A stretch of 64,000 nt of DNA from Bacteroidota bacterium (GCA_023429375.1 JAEYVY010000007.1:496001-560000); one strand, 5' to 3'. Positions 22,753-32,493 are shown, counted from the first letter of the stretch. Numbers and translations: made by a program. Notes: generated from the sequence alone by a model not told the origin.

Positions 22753-24306
22753 CTATTTCCCCCTTTTCGAAGTGAAAAGACTTACAAAAATAATAGCAAA
22801 AACAGAGATTGGTAATGCAAAAAGTAAGGGATCTATCATGGGCCAAGGATAAGAATCAATTAAGACATCCCGACCGAACAGGGCGTGGCAAAGTCCAATT
22901 GGTGCTGCCTCAGCTTTATGTAGAAACAACATCGCGAATAAACTGGATAATCCTCCGGCGCAGATACTGGCTAAGGCTCCCTCTTTAGTAACCCATTTGC
23001 AGTATAAGGAACAGAAATAAGCCGGCAGGAATGTGGCAGCACAAACGCCCATGAACAGGGCCGTACCCCTTGCAATAATACTGGCACTTAGCGTGTAGCA
23101 GATAATATAGCTAACGATTATAGAAAGGGTGACCCCAATACGTACGCCTAGCGTTGAGTTGGGGTTTTTACTGCGTCCGAGCTTAGGAAAGGCATCGGCT
23201 CCGAAAGCGGCCCCCATCGTATGAAATTGAGCGCTGAGGGTAGACATGCTGGCCGATATCATACAGAGCATAAACAGGGCACCAAACCAATGTGGCATCG
23301 CTCTGTCGATATACAGCGGGATAATCTTGTCGATGTCTTGTACCATATCGAAAGCAATCTTGCCTTCTGTCTTGAGGAAAAAGAGATTACTCAAGGCTCC
23401 GACATGATAGATGGAACCCACAGTAAAGAAAATGAAAAGACAGCCAATGAGTATCCCCCGGTTAAGTTGCTTGTCGTCTTTGACCATCATAAATCGGACT
23501 ACCAGTTGCGGTTGTGCCAAACAACCAATGCCGACTCCCATGATTAATGATGTTACTAAGGTATACCATTGCGGTGATCCGGCAACAGGCATGGAGGTCC
23601 ATCCTTGATGCCCCAGCTCTTTCAAACGGTCGGGAACTAAATGGGCTATTCTTGTCAGGTTTTGATTGGCTTCGATAAAGCCGATATCCATCACCTTATA
23701 AAACCAGATAAGGATAAACAGCAAACTGACAAACATGATAAGACCTTGAAAAGCGTCAGTATAAAGTACTCCTTTTATTCCTCCACTGATAACGTAAATG
23801 GCTACAATTATCGTGAAGATTAGTAGGGCTACATGCATGTCCATATCGAATATTTGTTCGATTAAGACGGCTCCTCCCTTCATGACTACAGCCGCATAGA
23901 TGGGCATGCCGATGAAGATAACTGCTGCACAGATTCGTTTGATGAGTAATGAGTCATAGTGATAACCCATTAGCTGTGGGAATGTACGTGCATCGTGCTT
24001 GGCCCCGAGACGTCTTGTCTTTCCTCCGAAAAAGAGAAAAGCGATGATAACGCCCATAAACATATTTAAAGCACAAAGCCACTGTATGCCCATTCCGAAT
24101 GTGGCGGCAACGCCTCCGAACCCCACAATTGCGGAGGTGGAAATAAATGTGGCGCCGTATGAAATAGCCATGATCATGGGGTTTATCTTGCGGTCGCCCA
24201 ACAGATAATCACTCGAATTCTTGGTTTGCTTGTAACCCAGCCATCCCAGCCAGGCTATGATAAAGACATAGATTATGACAATAATGCCTAAGGTTAACGT
24301 GCTCAT
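22753..24306 (-). CDS. Sodium:solute symporter (SSS family)
   Basis: A 517-residue inner-membrane protein with about 13 hydrophobic helices. It opens with MSTLTLGIIVIIYVFIIAWLGWLGYKQTKNSSDYLLGDR, the TM1 and SDYxLGGR-like loop of SSS transporters. The sodium-binding region of TM2 (ISYGATFISTSAIVGFGG) and the broken helix region (YVISGGIKGVLYTDAFQGLIMF) are conserved, as is the SASMSTLSAQFHTMGAAFGAD helix. The gene overlaps by four bases (ATGA) the 45-residue partner gene upstream, and belongs to the operon with the ACT protein and phenylacetate-CoA ligase. From this context the cargo may be an aromatic or branched organic acid; the sequence alone does not tell. Confidence 0.92.
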   Translation of the reverse strand: MSTLTLGIIVIIYVFIIAWLGWLGYKQTKNSSDYLLGDRKINPMIMAISYGATFISTSAIVGFGGVAATFGMGIQWLCALNMFMGVIIAFLFFGGKTRRLGAKHDARTFPQLMGYHYDSLLIKRICAAVIFIGMPIYAAVVMKGGAVLIEQIFDMDMHVALLIFTIIVAIYVISGGIKGVLYTDAFQGLIMFVSLLFILIWFYKVMDIGFIEANQNLTRIAHLVPDRLKELGHQGWTSMPVAGSPQWYTLVTSLIMGVGIGCLAQPQLVVRFMMVKDDKQLNRGILIGCLFIFFTVGSIYHVGALSNLFFLKTEGKIAFDMVQDIDKIIPLYIDRAMPHWFGALFMLCMISASMSTLSAQFHTMGAAFGADAFPKLGRSKNPNSTLGVRIGVTLSIIVSYIICYTLSASIIARGTALFMGVCAATFLPAYFCSLYCKWVTKEGALASICAGGLSSLFAMLFLHKAEAAPIGLCHALFGRDVLIDSYPWPMIDPLLFALPISVFAIIFVSLFTSKRGK

Positions 24307-24440
24307 CTTTCGGTATTATCTTTACTGTTTTTACTCTTGTCTTTATCCCAATAAATGATGCCGTAAACAATGGAAAAAATAAGGCATCCAAACGCTAACA
24401 AGTAAGCCAGCCAAATTCCAGGGTCAGGTATTCCAAACAT
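24303..24440 (-). CDS. 45-residue symporter small accessory protein
   Basis: MFGIPDPGIWLAYLLAFGCL followed by IFSIVYGIIYWDKDKSKN gives a single transmembrane helix with a short charged C-terminus. Proteins of this form, starting MFGI-DPGIW, accompany SSS-family symporters in anaerobic bacteria and archaea. The stop overlaps the symporter start (ATGA), which implies translational coupling, and the ACT gene stop lies only 11 bases upstream of this start. It likely binds or stabilises the symporter; that is inferred from synteny. Confidence 0.85.
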   Translation of the reverse strand: MFGIPDPGIWLAYLLAFGCLIFSIVYGIIYWDKDKSKNSKDNTER

Positions 24441-24451
24441 ACATCTTTAGT

Positions 24452-24880
24452 TTATAGTATTTTGCTTAGCTCGTCGGAGGTGATATACTCCAGGTTGTGT
24501 TCTCTTACTACTCCATAAGCGTCGATGGTATTGCTGGTTCTGAGTATCAGAATAGATTTGCCATCCCACGAGAAGCAATACATATACTCAACGCTTACGC
24601 CTGCCTTTGTGAAATAGCTTAATACCTTGGCAAAGCTTCCGGCGCAACTGTCCGTTACTATGGCTAGCACTTCTGTCTTGCTTGCTGCAACGTTGTTCTC
24701 TTTGAATAGGGTATAGGCTTTGGCCGGATCGGATACAATGAGGCGAAGTATGCCGTATTCCGTTGTGTCGGCTACAGTAGCAGCGATAATGCTGATCTTG
24801 GCTTGCGCCAAGATTCCCAACACCTCACTTAACTTACCGCATTTGTTCTCCAGAAAAATAGAAATCTGATTAATTGTCAT
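24452..24880 (-). CDS. Tandem ACT-domain protein
   Basis: A 142-residue cytoplasmic protein made of two ACT domains and nothing else. The first starts MTINQISIFLENKCGKLSEVLGILAQAKISI, with the Gly of the ligand-binding turn, and the second is ATSKTEVLAIV-like into SCAGSFAKVLSYFTKAGVSVEYMY. ACT pairs bind amino acids and act as allosteric sensors. It is 31 bases downstream of the phenylacetate-CoA ligase gene, a pairing common in Bacteroidales and other anaerobes. It may sense an aromatic or branched-chain amino acid linked to the ligase pathway; the ligand is not known. Confidence 0.9.
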   Translation of the reverse strand: MTINQISIFLENKCGKLSEVLGILAQAKISIIAATVADTTEYGILRLIVSDPAKAYTLFKENNVAASKTEVLAIVTDSCAGSFAKVLSYFTKAGVSVEYMYCFSWDGKSILILRTSNTIDAYGVVREHNLEYITSDELSKIL

Positions 24881-24911
24881 AATTGTATTTTTTAAGGATG
24901 AATCATCTGGT

Positions 24912-26198
24912 TTAAAATTTGCGAAGGTCTCGTACGCGTACTGCTTTGCCTTCTTGTACGGGCAAGGAGCCGCGACTGACTAATTTTAATTTTGGAGTGA
25001 GCAAAAGTTCGTCTTTTAGCTGACGGGTGACCTCTTGGGTGAGCTTTTGTAGTTTGCTGTAATCGTCAGTAAACAAATCACTCAACTCAATCTCAATTAA
25101 CATCTCGTCGTTGTCAATGGTGATCAGATAGTTGTTGCCCAACTCATGGAACTTCATCAGAATAGTTTCGATCTGGATTGGGAAGAGGTTAACGCCTTTG
25201 AGGATAATCATATCGTCGCTACGCCCTTTAAAGCGGTCGATTCGTTTGTGCGTACGCCCGCAAGGACAGTCGCCCGGAATGATACGGGTCAAGTCGCGGG
25301 TACGATAACGTAGCAGTGGCATGGCTTCACGTTTGAGGGTTGTTAGGACTAGCTCACCCACCTCACCATCCGGCACAGGTTTCAACGTCACCGGATCAAT
25401 GATTTCAACAATCACGTAGTCTTCCCATATATGCATTCCGTTTTGCTCAGTGCATTCAAAGGCGACACCCGGTCCGTTCATTTCAGACATTCCGAAGCAG
25501 TTATAAGCTTTTACACCGAGTAGCTCCTCGATACGTTTACGCTGTGCTTCCGAATGGGGTTCTGCACCAATACAAATGGTGTGCAGTTTGGTGTCTCGCT
25601 TAGGGTCAATACCTGATTCTTGCATGACTTCTGCCAGTCTTGTAGCATAGCTGGGGATGATATGCAGGCAAGTAGTCCCGAAGTCAGTGATGAATTTTAA
25701 TTGTCGTTTGGTGTTTCCTGCTGCTGCCGGTACGGTTAGGGCGCCTAACTTTTCGGCACCATATTGGAATCCCAACCCGCCGGTAAACATGCCGTAGCCC
25801 GACGTGTTTTGGAAAATATCCGTATCACGAAGGCCTACCATATACATGCAACGAGCCACTTGGTTGGCCCATTCGTCTATATCTTTTGCTGAATGAAGTA
25901 CCACTGTCGGATTGCCTGTCGTACCACTTGATGAGTGCAAGCGCACACATTGTCGGAGAGGTATGGCAGCCATACCGAATGGATAATTTTTTCTCAAATC
26001 TTCTTTTGTTGTGAAAGGAATTTTCTCCAAATCTTCTAGTGATTGAACCGAGTCGGCTGTAATGCGATTTTCCTTGAATACTTTTTGGTAAAAAGCCGAA
26101 TTTTCGGCTAATCGGATAGTCTCTTTTAAACCTTCTACTTGTTGCTTTTCAAGTTCGGCACGACTCATCGTCTCAACGTCTACTTGCCAGTATGCCAT
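24912..26198 (-). CDS. paaK: Phenylacetate-CoA ligase
   Basis: A 428-residue AMP-forming ligase that joins phenylacetate (or a related aryl acid) to CoA through an acyl-adenylate. The P-loop motif is LHSSSGTTGNPTVV. Further family motifs are YGMFTGGLGFQYGAEKLG, FGMSEMNGPGVAFEC, LVLTTLKREAMPLLRYRTRDLT and the hinge-Lys C-terminal domain ending EGKAVRVRDLRKF, where the Lys is expected to catalyse adenylation. The length matches PaaK. It heads a four-gene operon with the ACT protein, the small accessory protein and an SSS symporter. In anaerobes such ligases often work with indolepyruvate-type ferredoxin oxidoreductases in aromatic amino acid fermentation; no oxidoreductase is seen next to it. 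Confidence 0.93.
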   Translation of the reverse strand: MAYWQVDVETMSRAELEKQQVEGLKETIRLAENSAFYQKVFKENRITADSVQSLEDLEKIPFTTKEDLRKNYPFGMAAIPLRQCVRLHSSSGTTGNPTVVLHSAKDIDEWANQVARCMYMVGLRDTDIFQNTSGYGMFTGGLGFQYGAEKLGALTVPAAAGNTKRQLKFITDFGTTCLHIIPSYATRLAEVMQESGIDPKRDTKLHTICIGAEPHSEAQRKRIEELLGVKAYNCFGMSEMNGPGVAFECTEQNGMHIWEDYVIVEIIDPVTLKPVPDGEVGELVLTTLKREAMPLLRYRTRDLTRIIPGDCPCGRTHKRIDRFKGRSDDMIILKGVNLFPIQIETILMKFHELGNNYLITIDNDEMLIEIELSDLFTDDYSKLQKLTQEVTRQLKDELLLTPKLKLVSRGSLPVQEGKAVRVRDLRKF

Positions 26199-26254
26199 GG
26201 TATAGTATTTTGTAATTATGGTATCAGTAGTATTAATTTAATAGTTTGTGGGCT

Positions 26255-26262
26255 CAAAAATA
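26255..26262 (-). promoter_or_regulatory. Promoter -7 box of the paaK operon
   Basis: The minus strand reads TATTTTTG (TAnnTTTG), about 57 bases before the paaK ATG. Confidence 0.45.
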
Positions 26263-26366
26263 GATTTTTAATTCATATAAACCTTGTTATTTCTGACAAA
26301 ATATTCTCAAAATGGAGGATTTGCTTATTCTTGTGACTTAAAATCGTTTAATGCATGGAAAAATCT

Positions 26367-26374
26367 ATCTTTGT
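26367..26374 (+). promoter_or_regulatory. Promoter -7 box of the HTCS gene
   Basis: TATCTTTG matches TAnnTTTG. It lies inside the longest ORF (which opens at 26355), so translation probably begins at ATG 26400 (or 26382). Confidence 0.6.
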
Positions 26375-26399
26375 TCTTCTAATGCGATATAGAAAAGCC

Positions 26400-29300
26400 A
26401 TGATTCGATTACATATTATTATTTTAGCCTTAGTATTAGGATTTGGAGCGAATAAAACTTTGTTAGCCAAAGAGGCTGCTGAATATAAGTTTAACCGTAT
26501 TGATGTGGAGCGGGGCCTTTCGAATAGTGAGGTGCTCTGTATATTTAAAGATCGTTCCGGCTTTATGTGGTTTGGCACTCCATCCGGACTAAACCGATAT
26601 GATGGATATGAGATAGTTTCTTTCAAGCAGGACTTAAATGCAGGGACTAATCTGTCTTCTAATAATGATATCTGGCGTATTCAAGAAGATTATGAAGGCC
26701 GATTTTGGTTGAATACTCGCCTGGGCTATACCATATATGATCCGGTAATGGAACGGTTTTTAGAATCACCCTCTACCTTATTCAAGAAATATGCGGGAAC
26801 GGAAGATTTCTGGAGTGTCTATATCGATGACGGAAAGAATTTCTGGTTTGTTACCTGGGAAGATATACGCTTTTATAATATTAAAACCGGCGAGTTAAAG
26901 ATTTTCGAACAAGGGGTGCCTGATGGACTTAGCCGTGGGCTTATAGCTGATATTAAACAAGGGCAGAACCGGTACTGGTTTTTCCTTGACAATGGCATGC
27001 TGGAATGTATGGATGCCCAGACGAATAAGATTATCAAGCGTGATTCTACGTTGCTTCACTTGAGTAGAAATTCGATAAAGGATCAGCGCGAGATGATGCT
27101 TTTTGTTGATTCGTCTGGCGATGTTTGGGCTTATGGGATAGGTTCACATTTCGGCGTGGGCTATTATAATACATCACGAGACGAATGGAAAATTTATTCT
27201 ACCTATGCACAGGAAGAGCGTTATCGGATTACCAATAATATTATCACAGGTATTCAGGAAGATAATGAGGGAAATATCTGGATAGGGACGGACCACGGAG
27301 GAGTGAATTTGGTGGATAAAAATTCAGGAAAGATTGTTGTGCTTAAGAATGATGAAAATGATCCGTTGAGTTTGGCTCAGAATACCATTAAAAGCATCTA
27401 TAAAGATGATACGGGCATCATGTGGTTGGGGACTTATAAGAAAGGGATCTGTTATTATCATGAAAGCATTTACAAATTCAAATCGCTTGCTTCTTCTGCC
27501 AAGATTCCTTATAAAGATATTAACTGCTTCCTTGAAACGGATAATGGGAATATCTGGATAGGTACAAATGGAGGTGGACTGTTGTATTTTGACCGCAAAA
27601 AAGAGGAGTACACACTTTATAAACATAGTCGTCAAAATCCGAATTCTCCAGCAGGCGATGTGATTGTCGCACTCGAACAAGATGCCCTTGGTAGACTATG
27701 GATTGGTTATTACCTAGAAGGGCTGGACTGTTTTGATGGGGAGACATTTACCAATTATAATTACAATCCGGAAAGTCCAAATGGGCTGACCGACAATAAT
27801 GCATGGGTGCTGAAGAACGACCACAACAACAATCTGTGGATTGGGACCTTGCGTGGCGGTGTCTTAGTGATGGATATACATACAGGAAAGATAATCAGAC
27901 ATCTTGATTCACAGGGTTCGGTCTATGCATTGGTAGAACGACGTGCAGGTGGCATGTTTGTGGGCTCTCAGACCGGACTTTATCTATATGATTTTGAAAA
28001 AGATGTAATTGAACTATATGAGCCGGATGTGTTTACGAAAATACAGATAAGTAAAAATGATATCAATAACTTATGTGAAGATAGCCGTGGATTGTTATGG
28101 ATTGGAACTCGCAATGGTTTGTTTGTCTACAACCCATATACAAAGGCTGTAAATAAATATACCGACAAAAATGGTTTATCATCAGACTTGGTGCAAAGTG
28201 TTCTGGAAGATGCTGATAATAATATATGGGTGTCGACAAATCGGGGTCTATCGTGTGTCAAGGTGACGACCAAGCCGGAAACTCCGGGCTACTTTTTAAA
28301 TTTTACAAACTACGATAGTTCGGAAGGTTTGCAAGGTGGGCAGTTTAATTATAACGCTGCTTATATCACATCCAGGTCAGAACTTCTTTTTGGTGGAACA
28401 TCGGGATTTAACCTCTTTATTCCTTCACAAATCAGCTATAACACGAATTCTCCCAAGGTTGTTATCACAGACTTGCAGCTATACAACAAAAGCATCAAAC
28501 CGGACGAGGCCTATAATGGCCGAATCTTATTAAAGAAGAGCATAAGTGTTACAGATGAGATAAATTTAAAATATCGTGACAATCATATCACGCTGACTTT
28601 TGCTGTTCTGGATTATTGTATGCCAAGTAAATCCCGCTACTTCTACAAGTTGGAAGGTTTTAATGACGAATGGGTGGAAGGCGACCGATTCAGCAGAAAA
28701 GCCACCTATACAAATTTAAACCCTGGAACTTATCTGTTTCGCCTGAAGGCGATAAATAACGACGGAGTGGAAAGTAACCCTGTAAGTTTAAAGATTAAAG
28801 TAAGTCCTCCTTTCTGGAATACTGTCGAAGCATGGATCTTTTATCTGCTGTTTTTGTTAGCGTTCTTCTATTGGTATCGTAGGCGGATGGCTATCAATGC
28901 CGAAAAGAAGTTTGCGTATGCACAAGAGAAACTGAAGACAGACCAACAGCTGGAGATGGACGAGTTAAAGCTTCGCTTTTTTACAAATATCAGTCACGAA
29001 TTCCGCACACCATTAACCTTGATTTTGACACCATTGGATGAGCTTATGGATAGAGAAACCGACAAGGAGAAAAGAAATCTGCTGGAGGTAATTAATAAAA
29101 ATGCGCGCAATCTGTTGAGGCTGGTTAATCAGCTTCTTGATTTCAGAAAACTGGACAATCACGTGCATAAACTCCAACAATCGCATGGTGATGTGATTCA
29201 ATTTTTGAAAGAGCAGGCGTCCCTATTTAATGATGCTATGGAGAAGAAACGAATCAACTATTTGTTTACGACAGACGTACCCTCATTGAATATGTGGTTT

Positions 29301-30482
29301 GATGCTGATAAATTGGGTAAAATCATGGTGAACCTTTTGTCTAATGCCTATAAGTTCACACCCGAGGGTGGTCATGTAAGCGTGTGTATTAAGATTACAA
29401 ACGAAGGAACCCTCTCCGTATCTGTGCAAGACGATGGTATAGGCATTCCGGAGAAAGACCTTGAGCGGATATTTGAGCGGTTTTATCAAGTTAATCCTGC
29501 AGATGGTTATGCAGGTGAAGGTAGCGGAATAGGATTGCATATTGTTAAGGAGTTTGTGGAGCTTCATGGAGGGAAAGTATATGCCGAGACTTTACCAGAG
29601 AAAGGTAGCTTGTTTGAATTTTGGCTGCCGATTGTAAGCGAGGCACCTGAACAGCCAAAAGCGATACTGCATGAAGAACATGAACAGGATGAATTGTCGG
29701 CCGAAGAAACCTCAAAAGAGGATGAATTGCCAAAGTTATTGGTGATTGAAGACAATATGGAGTTGCTTTCATTCCTGACAGATCAACTGAAAAATGAACA
29801 TGTAGTGTTGCAGGCTACGAATGGGGTAGATGGTAAGGAAATCGCTTTTGCTGAGATTCCCGACATGATCTTGTCGGATGTTATGATGCCACTGATGGAT
29901 GGAATAGAGCTTTGTCAGATACTTAAATCCGACATCCGGACATCTCATATACCGTTTATACTGCTAACAGCAAAAAGTGGGGAAGAAAGCAAATTGGAAG
30001 GACTTACTGCCGGTGCAGATGATTATATAACAAAACCGTTCAACTTGAATATTCTGAAAGTGAAAATTCGGAATATAATCGAATCACGCAGGCGCAGTCA
30101 GAAAGAGTTTCAGCAGCAAGTCAAAATCGAACCTTCGAAAATAACCGTTAGTTCGCTGGATGAGAAATTAATAAGGAGGGCTTTAGAATATACAGAACAA
30201 CACATGTCAGATCCAGACTTTTCTGTAGAAGAGCTAAGTCGAGAATTGGGCATGAGTCGCGTGCATCTCTATAAAAAGCTATCTTCATTGACAGGTAAGA
30301 CACCTATTGAGTTTATACGCATCATACGTTTGAAGCGTGCTGCTCAACTGTTGAAGGAAAGCCAGATGACCGTCTCGGAAATTGCCTATGAGGTGGGATT
30401 CAATAATCCGAAGTATTTTAGAAAATATTTTAAAGACGAATTTGGAGTCTTGCCTTCACAATATGGAAACCGAAATGAATGA
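26400..30482 (+). CDS. Hybrid two-component system sensor/regulator (HTCS)
   Basis: A 1360-residue one-protein signalling system of the inner membrane. A signal anchor (MIRLHIIILALVLGFG) leads to a periplasmic double beta-propeller of repeated two-component-regulator propeller units (GFMWFGTPSGLNRYDGY, GNIWIGTDHGGVNLVD, GRLWIGYYLEGLDCFD, GLLWIGTRNGLFVYNP) and a Y_Y_Y domain. A single TM (AWIFYLLFLLAFFYWY) follows. The cytoplasmic part has HisKA with FFTNISHEFRTPLTL (His near residue 865), HATPase_c (GEGSGIGLHIVKEF), a receiver with phospho-Asp in ILSDVMMP (near 1159), and a C-terminal AraC-type double HTH (VSEIAYEVGFNNPKYFRKYF). HTCS proteins usually control glycan-use loci. Here the gene lies divergent from the paaK operon, with about 200 bases between, and no SusC/D is near. 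Confidence 0.95.
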   Translation: MIRLHIIILALVLGFGANKTLLAKEAAEYKFNRIDVERGLSNSEVLCIFKDRSGFMWFGTPSGLNRYDGYEIVSFKQDLNAGTNLSSNNDIWRIQEDYEGRFWLNTRLGYTIYDPVMERFLESPSTLFKKYAGTEDFWSVYIDDGKNFWFVTWEDIRFYNIKTGELKIFEQGVPDGLSRGLIADIKQGQNRYWFFLDNGMLECMDAQTNKIIKRDSTLLHLSRNSIKDQREMMLFVDSSGDVWAYGIGSHFGVGYYNTSRDEWKIYSTYAQEERYRITNNIITGIQEDNEGNIWIGTDHGGVNLVDKNSGKIVVLKNDENDPLSLAQNTIKSIYKDDTGIMWLGTYKKGICYYHESIYKFKSLASSAKIPYKDINCFLETDNGNIWIGTNGGGLLYFDRKKEEYTLYKHSRQNPNSPAGDVIVALEQDALGRLWIGYYLEGLDCFDGETFTNYNYNPESPNGLTDNNAWVLKNDHNNNLWIGTLRGGVLVMDIHTGKIIRHLDSQGSVYALVERRAGGMFVGSQTGLYLYDFEKDVIELYEPDVFTKIQISKNDINNLCEDSRGLLWIGTRNGLFVYNPYTKAVNKYTDKNGLSSDLVQSVLEDADNNIWVSTNRGLSCVKVTTKPETPGYFLNFTNYDSSEGLQGGQFNYNAAYITSRSELLFGGTSGFNLFIPSQISYNTNSPKVVITDLQLYNKSIKPDEAYNGRILLKKSISVTDEINLKYRDNHITLTFAVLDYCMPSKSRYFYKLEGFNDEWVEGDRFSRKATYTNLNPGTYLFRLKAINNDGVESNPVSLKIKVSPPFWNTVEAWIFYLLFLLAFFYWYRRRMAINAEKKFAYAQEKLKTDQQLEMDELKLRFFTNISHEFRTPLTLILTPLDELMDRETDKEKRNLLEVINKNARNLLRLVNQLLDFRKLDNHVHKLQQSHGDVIQFLKEQASLFNDAMEKKRINYLFTTDVPSLNMWFDADKLGKIMVNLLSNAYKFTPEGGHVSVCIKITNEGTLSVSVQDDGIGIPEKDLERIFERFYQVNPADGYAGEGSGIGLHIVKEFVELHGGKVYAETLPEKGSLFEFWLPIVSEAPEQPKAILHEEHEQDELSAEETSKEDELPKLLVIEDNMELLSFLTDQLKNEHVVLQATNGVDGKEIAFAEIPDMILSDVMMPLMDGIELCQILKSDIRTSHIPFILLTAKSGEESKLEGLTAGADDYITKPFNLNILKVKIRNIIESRRRSQKEFQQQVKIEPSKITVSSLDEKLIRRALEYTEQHMSDPDFSVEELSRELGMSRVHLYKKLSSLTGKTPIEFIRIIRLKRAAQLLKESQMTVSEIAYEVGFNNPKYFRKYFKDEFGVLPSQYGNRNE

Positions 30483-30505
30483 ATATAGTTTGGGCATAAA
30501 AGAAT

Positions 30506-31492
30506 TTAACAGTCGAGTTGATTGATAAATTCTTTTTGTTGATTTAAAAAGGATAATCGATCGATTTCTCCACTAACCGAGATCAATGTGGAATATCTCT
30601 TCAGAGAGTCAATCCACTTTTTAAATTGGTGGCACACCCAAGGGTCGCGCGTGTTGATAAGGCTTATTCCTAAAAGCCTGAGGCCGCTAATCAAATAATC
30701 CTCGGCTTCAAAATACAAGTAAGAACTTTCAAAACTTACGTTTGATAAATAAACAGTACGTTTTAGTTCGCCATTATACGAGCCATTGCTCATATGTTCA
30801 ATGTCGCTCAGTATCTGTAAAAGCTCTGACTTCATCTGATAAAGGCTCTCTTTATCAATGAGATTGAGTTGTACAAACAGAAGTATGTCTTTCACCTGAT
30901 TAAGAAATAATCCTTTATCAAAAATGTAGCTTACATCTTTTATATAGGAGAACTCCTCAATTGCTTCCATATGAATATCCCACAATTCTTTTGGAAACTC
31001 CATTTCTTTAAACGGAGGCAACCCTCCGTAAATATCCATTTGATGAATCCATCTATAAAGTCTGAATTTATTAAGCACTTTATATCCGGAATAAAGCACA
31101 TAGGGAATTAAATTAAAAGCCAGAAGTGCTTTCCCATCCTTTCTTTTATTTACTTCTTTATAAATGGCTATCTGGGCGTGTAAATATTCTTTGTATGATC
31201 CAATGGGATTTGCTATGTCAAAGATACTTGTGGTGATTAAGGCCGTTTTCGGCATTCTATTCCCTACGATTGCATCAAGTGAAATGTTATATTTACTTGA
31301 TATCTTCATGATATCGTCAAAAGTGTAGGGCACTTCCCCACGAAGCCTGCGATAAGCAGCCTCTTTTCTTAATGAAAGAGTTTCCATAAGTACATCGACC
31401 AGTTTGTCGTCAGGATGTATCTTTGGCTTAATTAACTCTTCAATAAACTGATTGGAGGGATTTTTCATATACGTACAATCTGTGTTTGACAA
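30506..31492 (-). CDS. HTH-containing putative regulator, Bacteroidales-specific type
   Basis: A 328-residue protein. Residues of about 25-80 (HPDDKLVDVLMETLSLRKEAAYRRLRGEVPYTFDDIMKISSKYNISLDAIVG) form a helix-turn-helix resembling Cro/C1-type DNA-binding domains. The remaining 240 residues are helical with many aromatic residues and have no enzyme motif; proteins of this shape are frequent in Bacteroidales as uncharacterised transcription factors. An alternative start is the Met at residue 9. It converges with the HTCS gene and lies downstream of prmA on the same strand. Neither ligand nor target is known. Confidence 0.65.
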   Translation of the reverse strand: MSNTDCTYMKNPSNQFIEELIKPKIHPDDKLVDVLMETLSLRKEAAYRRLRGEVPYTFDDIMKISSKYNISLDAIVGNRMPKTALITTSIFDIANPIGSYKEYLHAQIAIYKEVNKRKDGKALLAFNLIPYVLYSGYKVLNKFRLYRWIHQMDIYGGLPPFKEMEFPKELWDIHMEAIEEFSYIKDVSYIFDKGLFLNQVKDILLFVQLNLIDKESLYQMKSELLQILSDIEHMSNGSYNGELKRTVYLSNVSFESSYLYFEAEDYLISGLRLLGISLINTRDPWVCHQFKKWIDSLKRYSTLISVSGEIDRLSFLNQQKEFINQLDC

Positions 31493-31530
31493 TAAATTTA
31501 CGATTTATCCTTTAGGAAGAGTCATAAATT

Positions 31531-32382
31531 CTATTTTTTTGTGCAGACCATCAGGGCCCAATTGTTGGAATCTTTTTCCTGTATAAGGGTTAAATTGTTA
31601 CGGGAAGCTTCTTTTTCGAGAATAGGTACATCTTCTCTATAGAATCCACTCATATATAATAAAGACCCAGCTTTCATTGCCTTTGCATAGATCTGCATAT
31701 CATTAAGGAGTATATTCCGATTAATATTGGCTAGTATTAAATCAAATTGATTGTCCATGCCAATTTGCTCTGCACCACCTAATTTTACTTCTATACCATC
31801 TACATGATTCAGTCTGCAATTCTCTAAGGCATTGTCATATGCCCACTCGTCTATGTCTATTGCCACAGTCTTTCCTGATCCTAATTTACGTGCAAGAATT
31901 GCCAATACTCCTGTACCACAACCCATGTCTAGTACAGTTTTATCTTTTAAATCAGTTTCAAGTAATTCCGTAATCATTAGTTTTGTCGTATCATGATTGC
32001 CGGTACCGAATGCCATTTTAGGATCGATCAGCAGCGTATGCTCAAAACCGGGCTCGTCTGCATGAAATGAGGCTCTGATTATACATTTATTTCCTATACG
32101 AATGGGTTGGAAATAATTTTTCTCCCACTCTTCATTCCAGTTCTTTGTTTTCAGCAGTTCGGCGTTGTAATTAAAGGAAGTATCTTCAATTGGGAAATTG
32201 GCAAACTTTTGCTCAATAGCAGATGAATCGTATAAATTGAAAGGAACGTAAGCGTAGAACCCATCTTCTTTTTCTTCGAAACTTTCAAACCCAATTTCTC
32301 CTAATTCTGAAGAGATTACATCATTGATGATTTCTGCAGGAATAGATGTGGTGTATGTTATTTTTAAGCAGTAGTAGTCCAT
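31531..32382 (-). CDS. prmA: Ribosomal protein L11 methyltransferase
   Basis: A 283-residue SAM-dependent methyltransferase that trimethylates ribosomal protein L11. The N-terminal alpha/beta domain (residues 1-90) recognises L11. The catalytic domain has LLIDPKMAFGTGNHDTTKLM, the PrmA signature, then SAM motif I VLDMGCGTGVLAILARKLG near residue 150 and ILANINRNILL, the NPPY-like N-I-N variant typical of the family. The length is as expected. No promoter box is obvious upstream. It starts 137 bases from the divergent sigma-54 activator gene. Confidence 0.94.
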   Translation of the reverse strand: MDYYCLKITYTTSIPAEIINDVISSELGEIGFESFEEKEDGFYAYVPFNLYDSSAIEQKFANFPIEDTSFNYNAELLKTKNWNEEWEKNYFQPIRIGNKCIIRASFHADEPGFEHTLLIDPKMAFGTGNHDTTKLMITELLETDLKDKTVLDMGCGTGVLAILARKLGSGKTVAIDIDEWAYDNALENCRLNHVDGIEVKLGGAEQIGMDNQFDLILANINRNILLNDMQIYAKAMKAGSLLYMSGFYREDVPILEKEASRNNLTLIQEKDSNNWALMVCTKK

Positions 32383-32493
32383 GAATTATATATTATTCAT
32401 TAATTAATATGTAAAGGCACTACAATATTAACAATCTTAAATTGAATCTGATATTTCAAAGGCCGTTTTTTTACTATTTCAGACTCGTTTTTT

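Noticed and set aside
26355..26399. HTCS start at 26355
   Set aside because: The -7 promoter box lies at 26367-26374, so that codon would not be in the mRNA.
27324..27680. 118-codon frame opposite the HTCS propeller
   Set aside because: Antisense shadow of repeated propeller units; no promoter box and no recognisable protein features.
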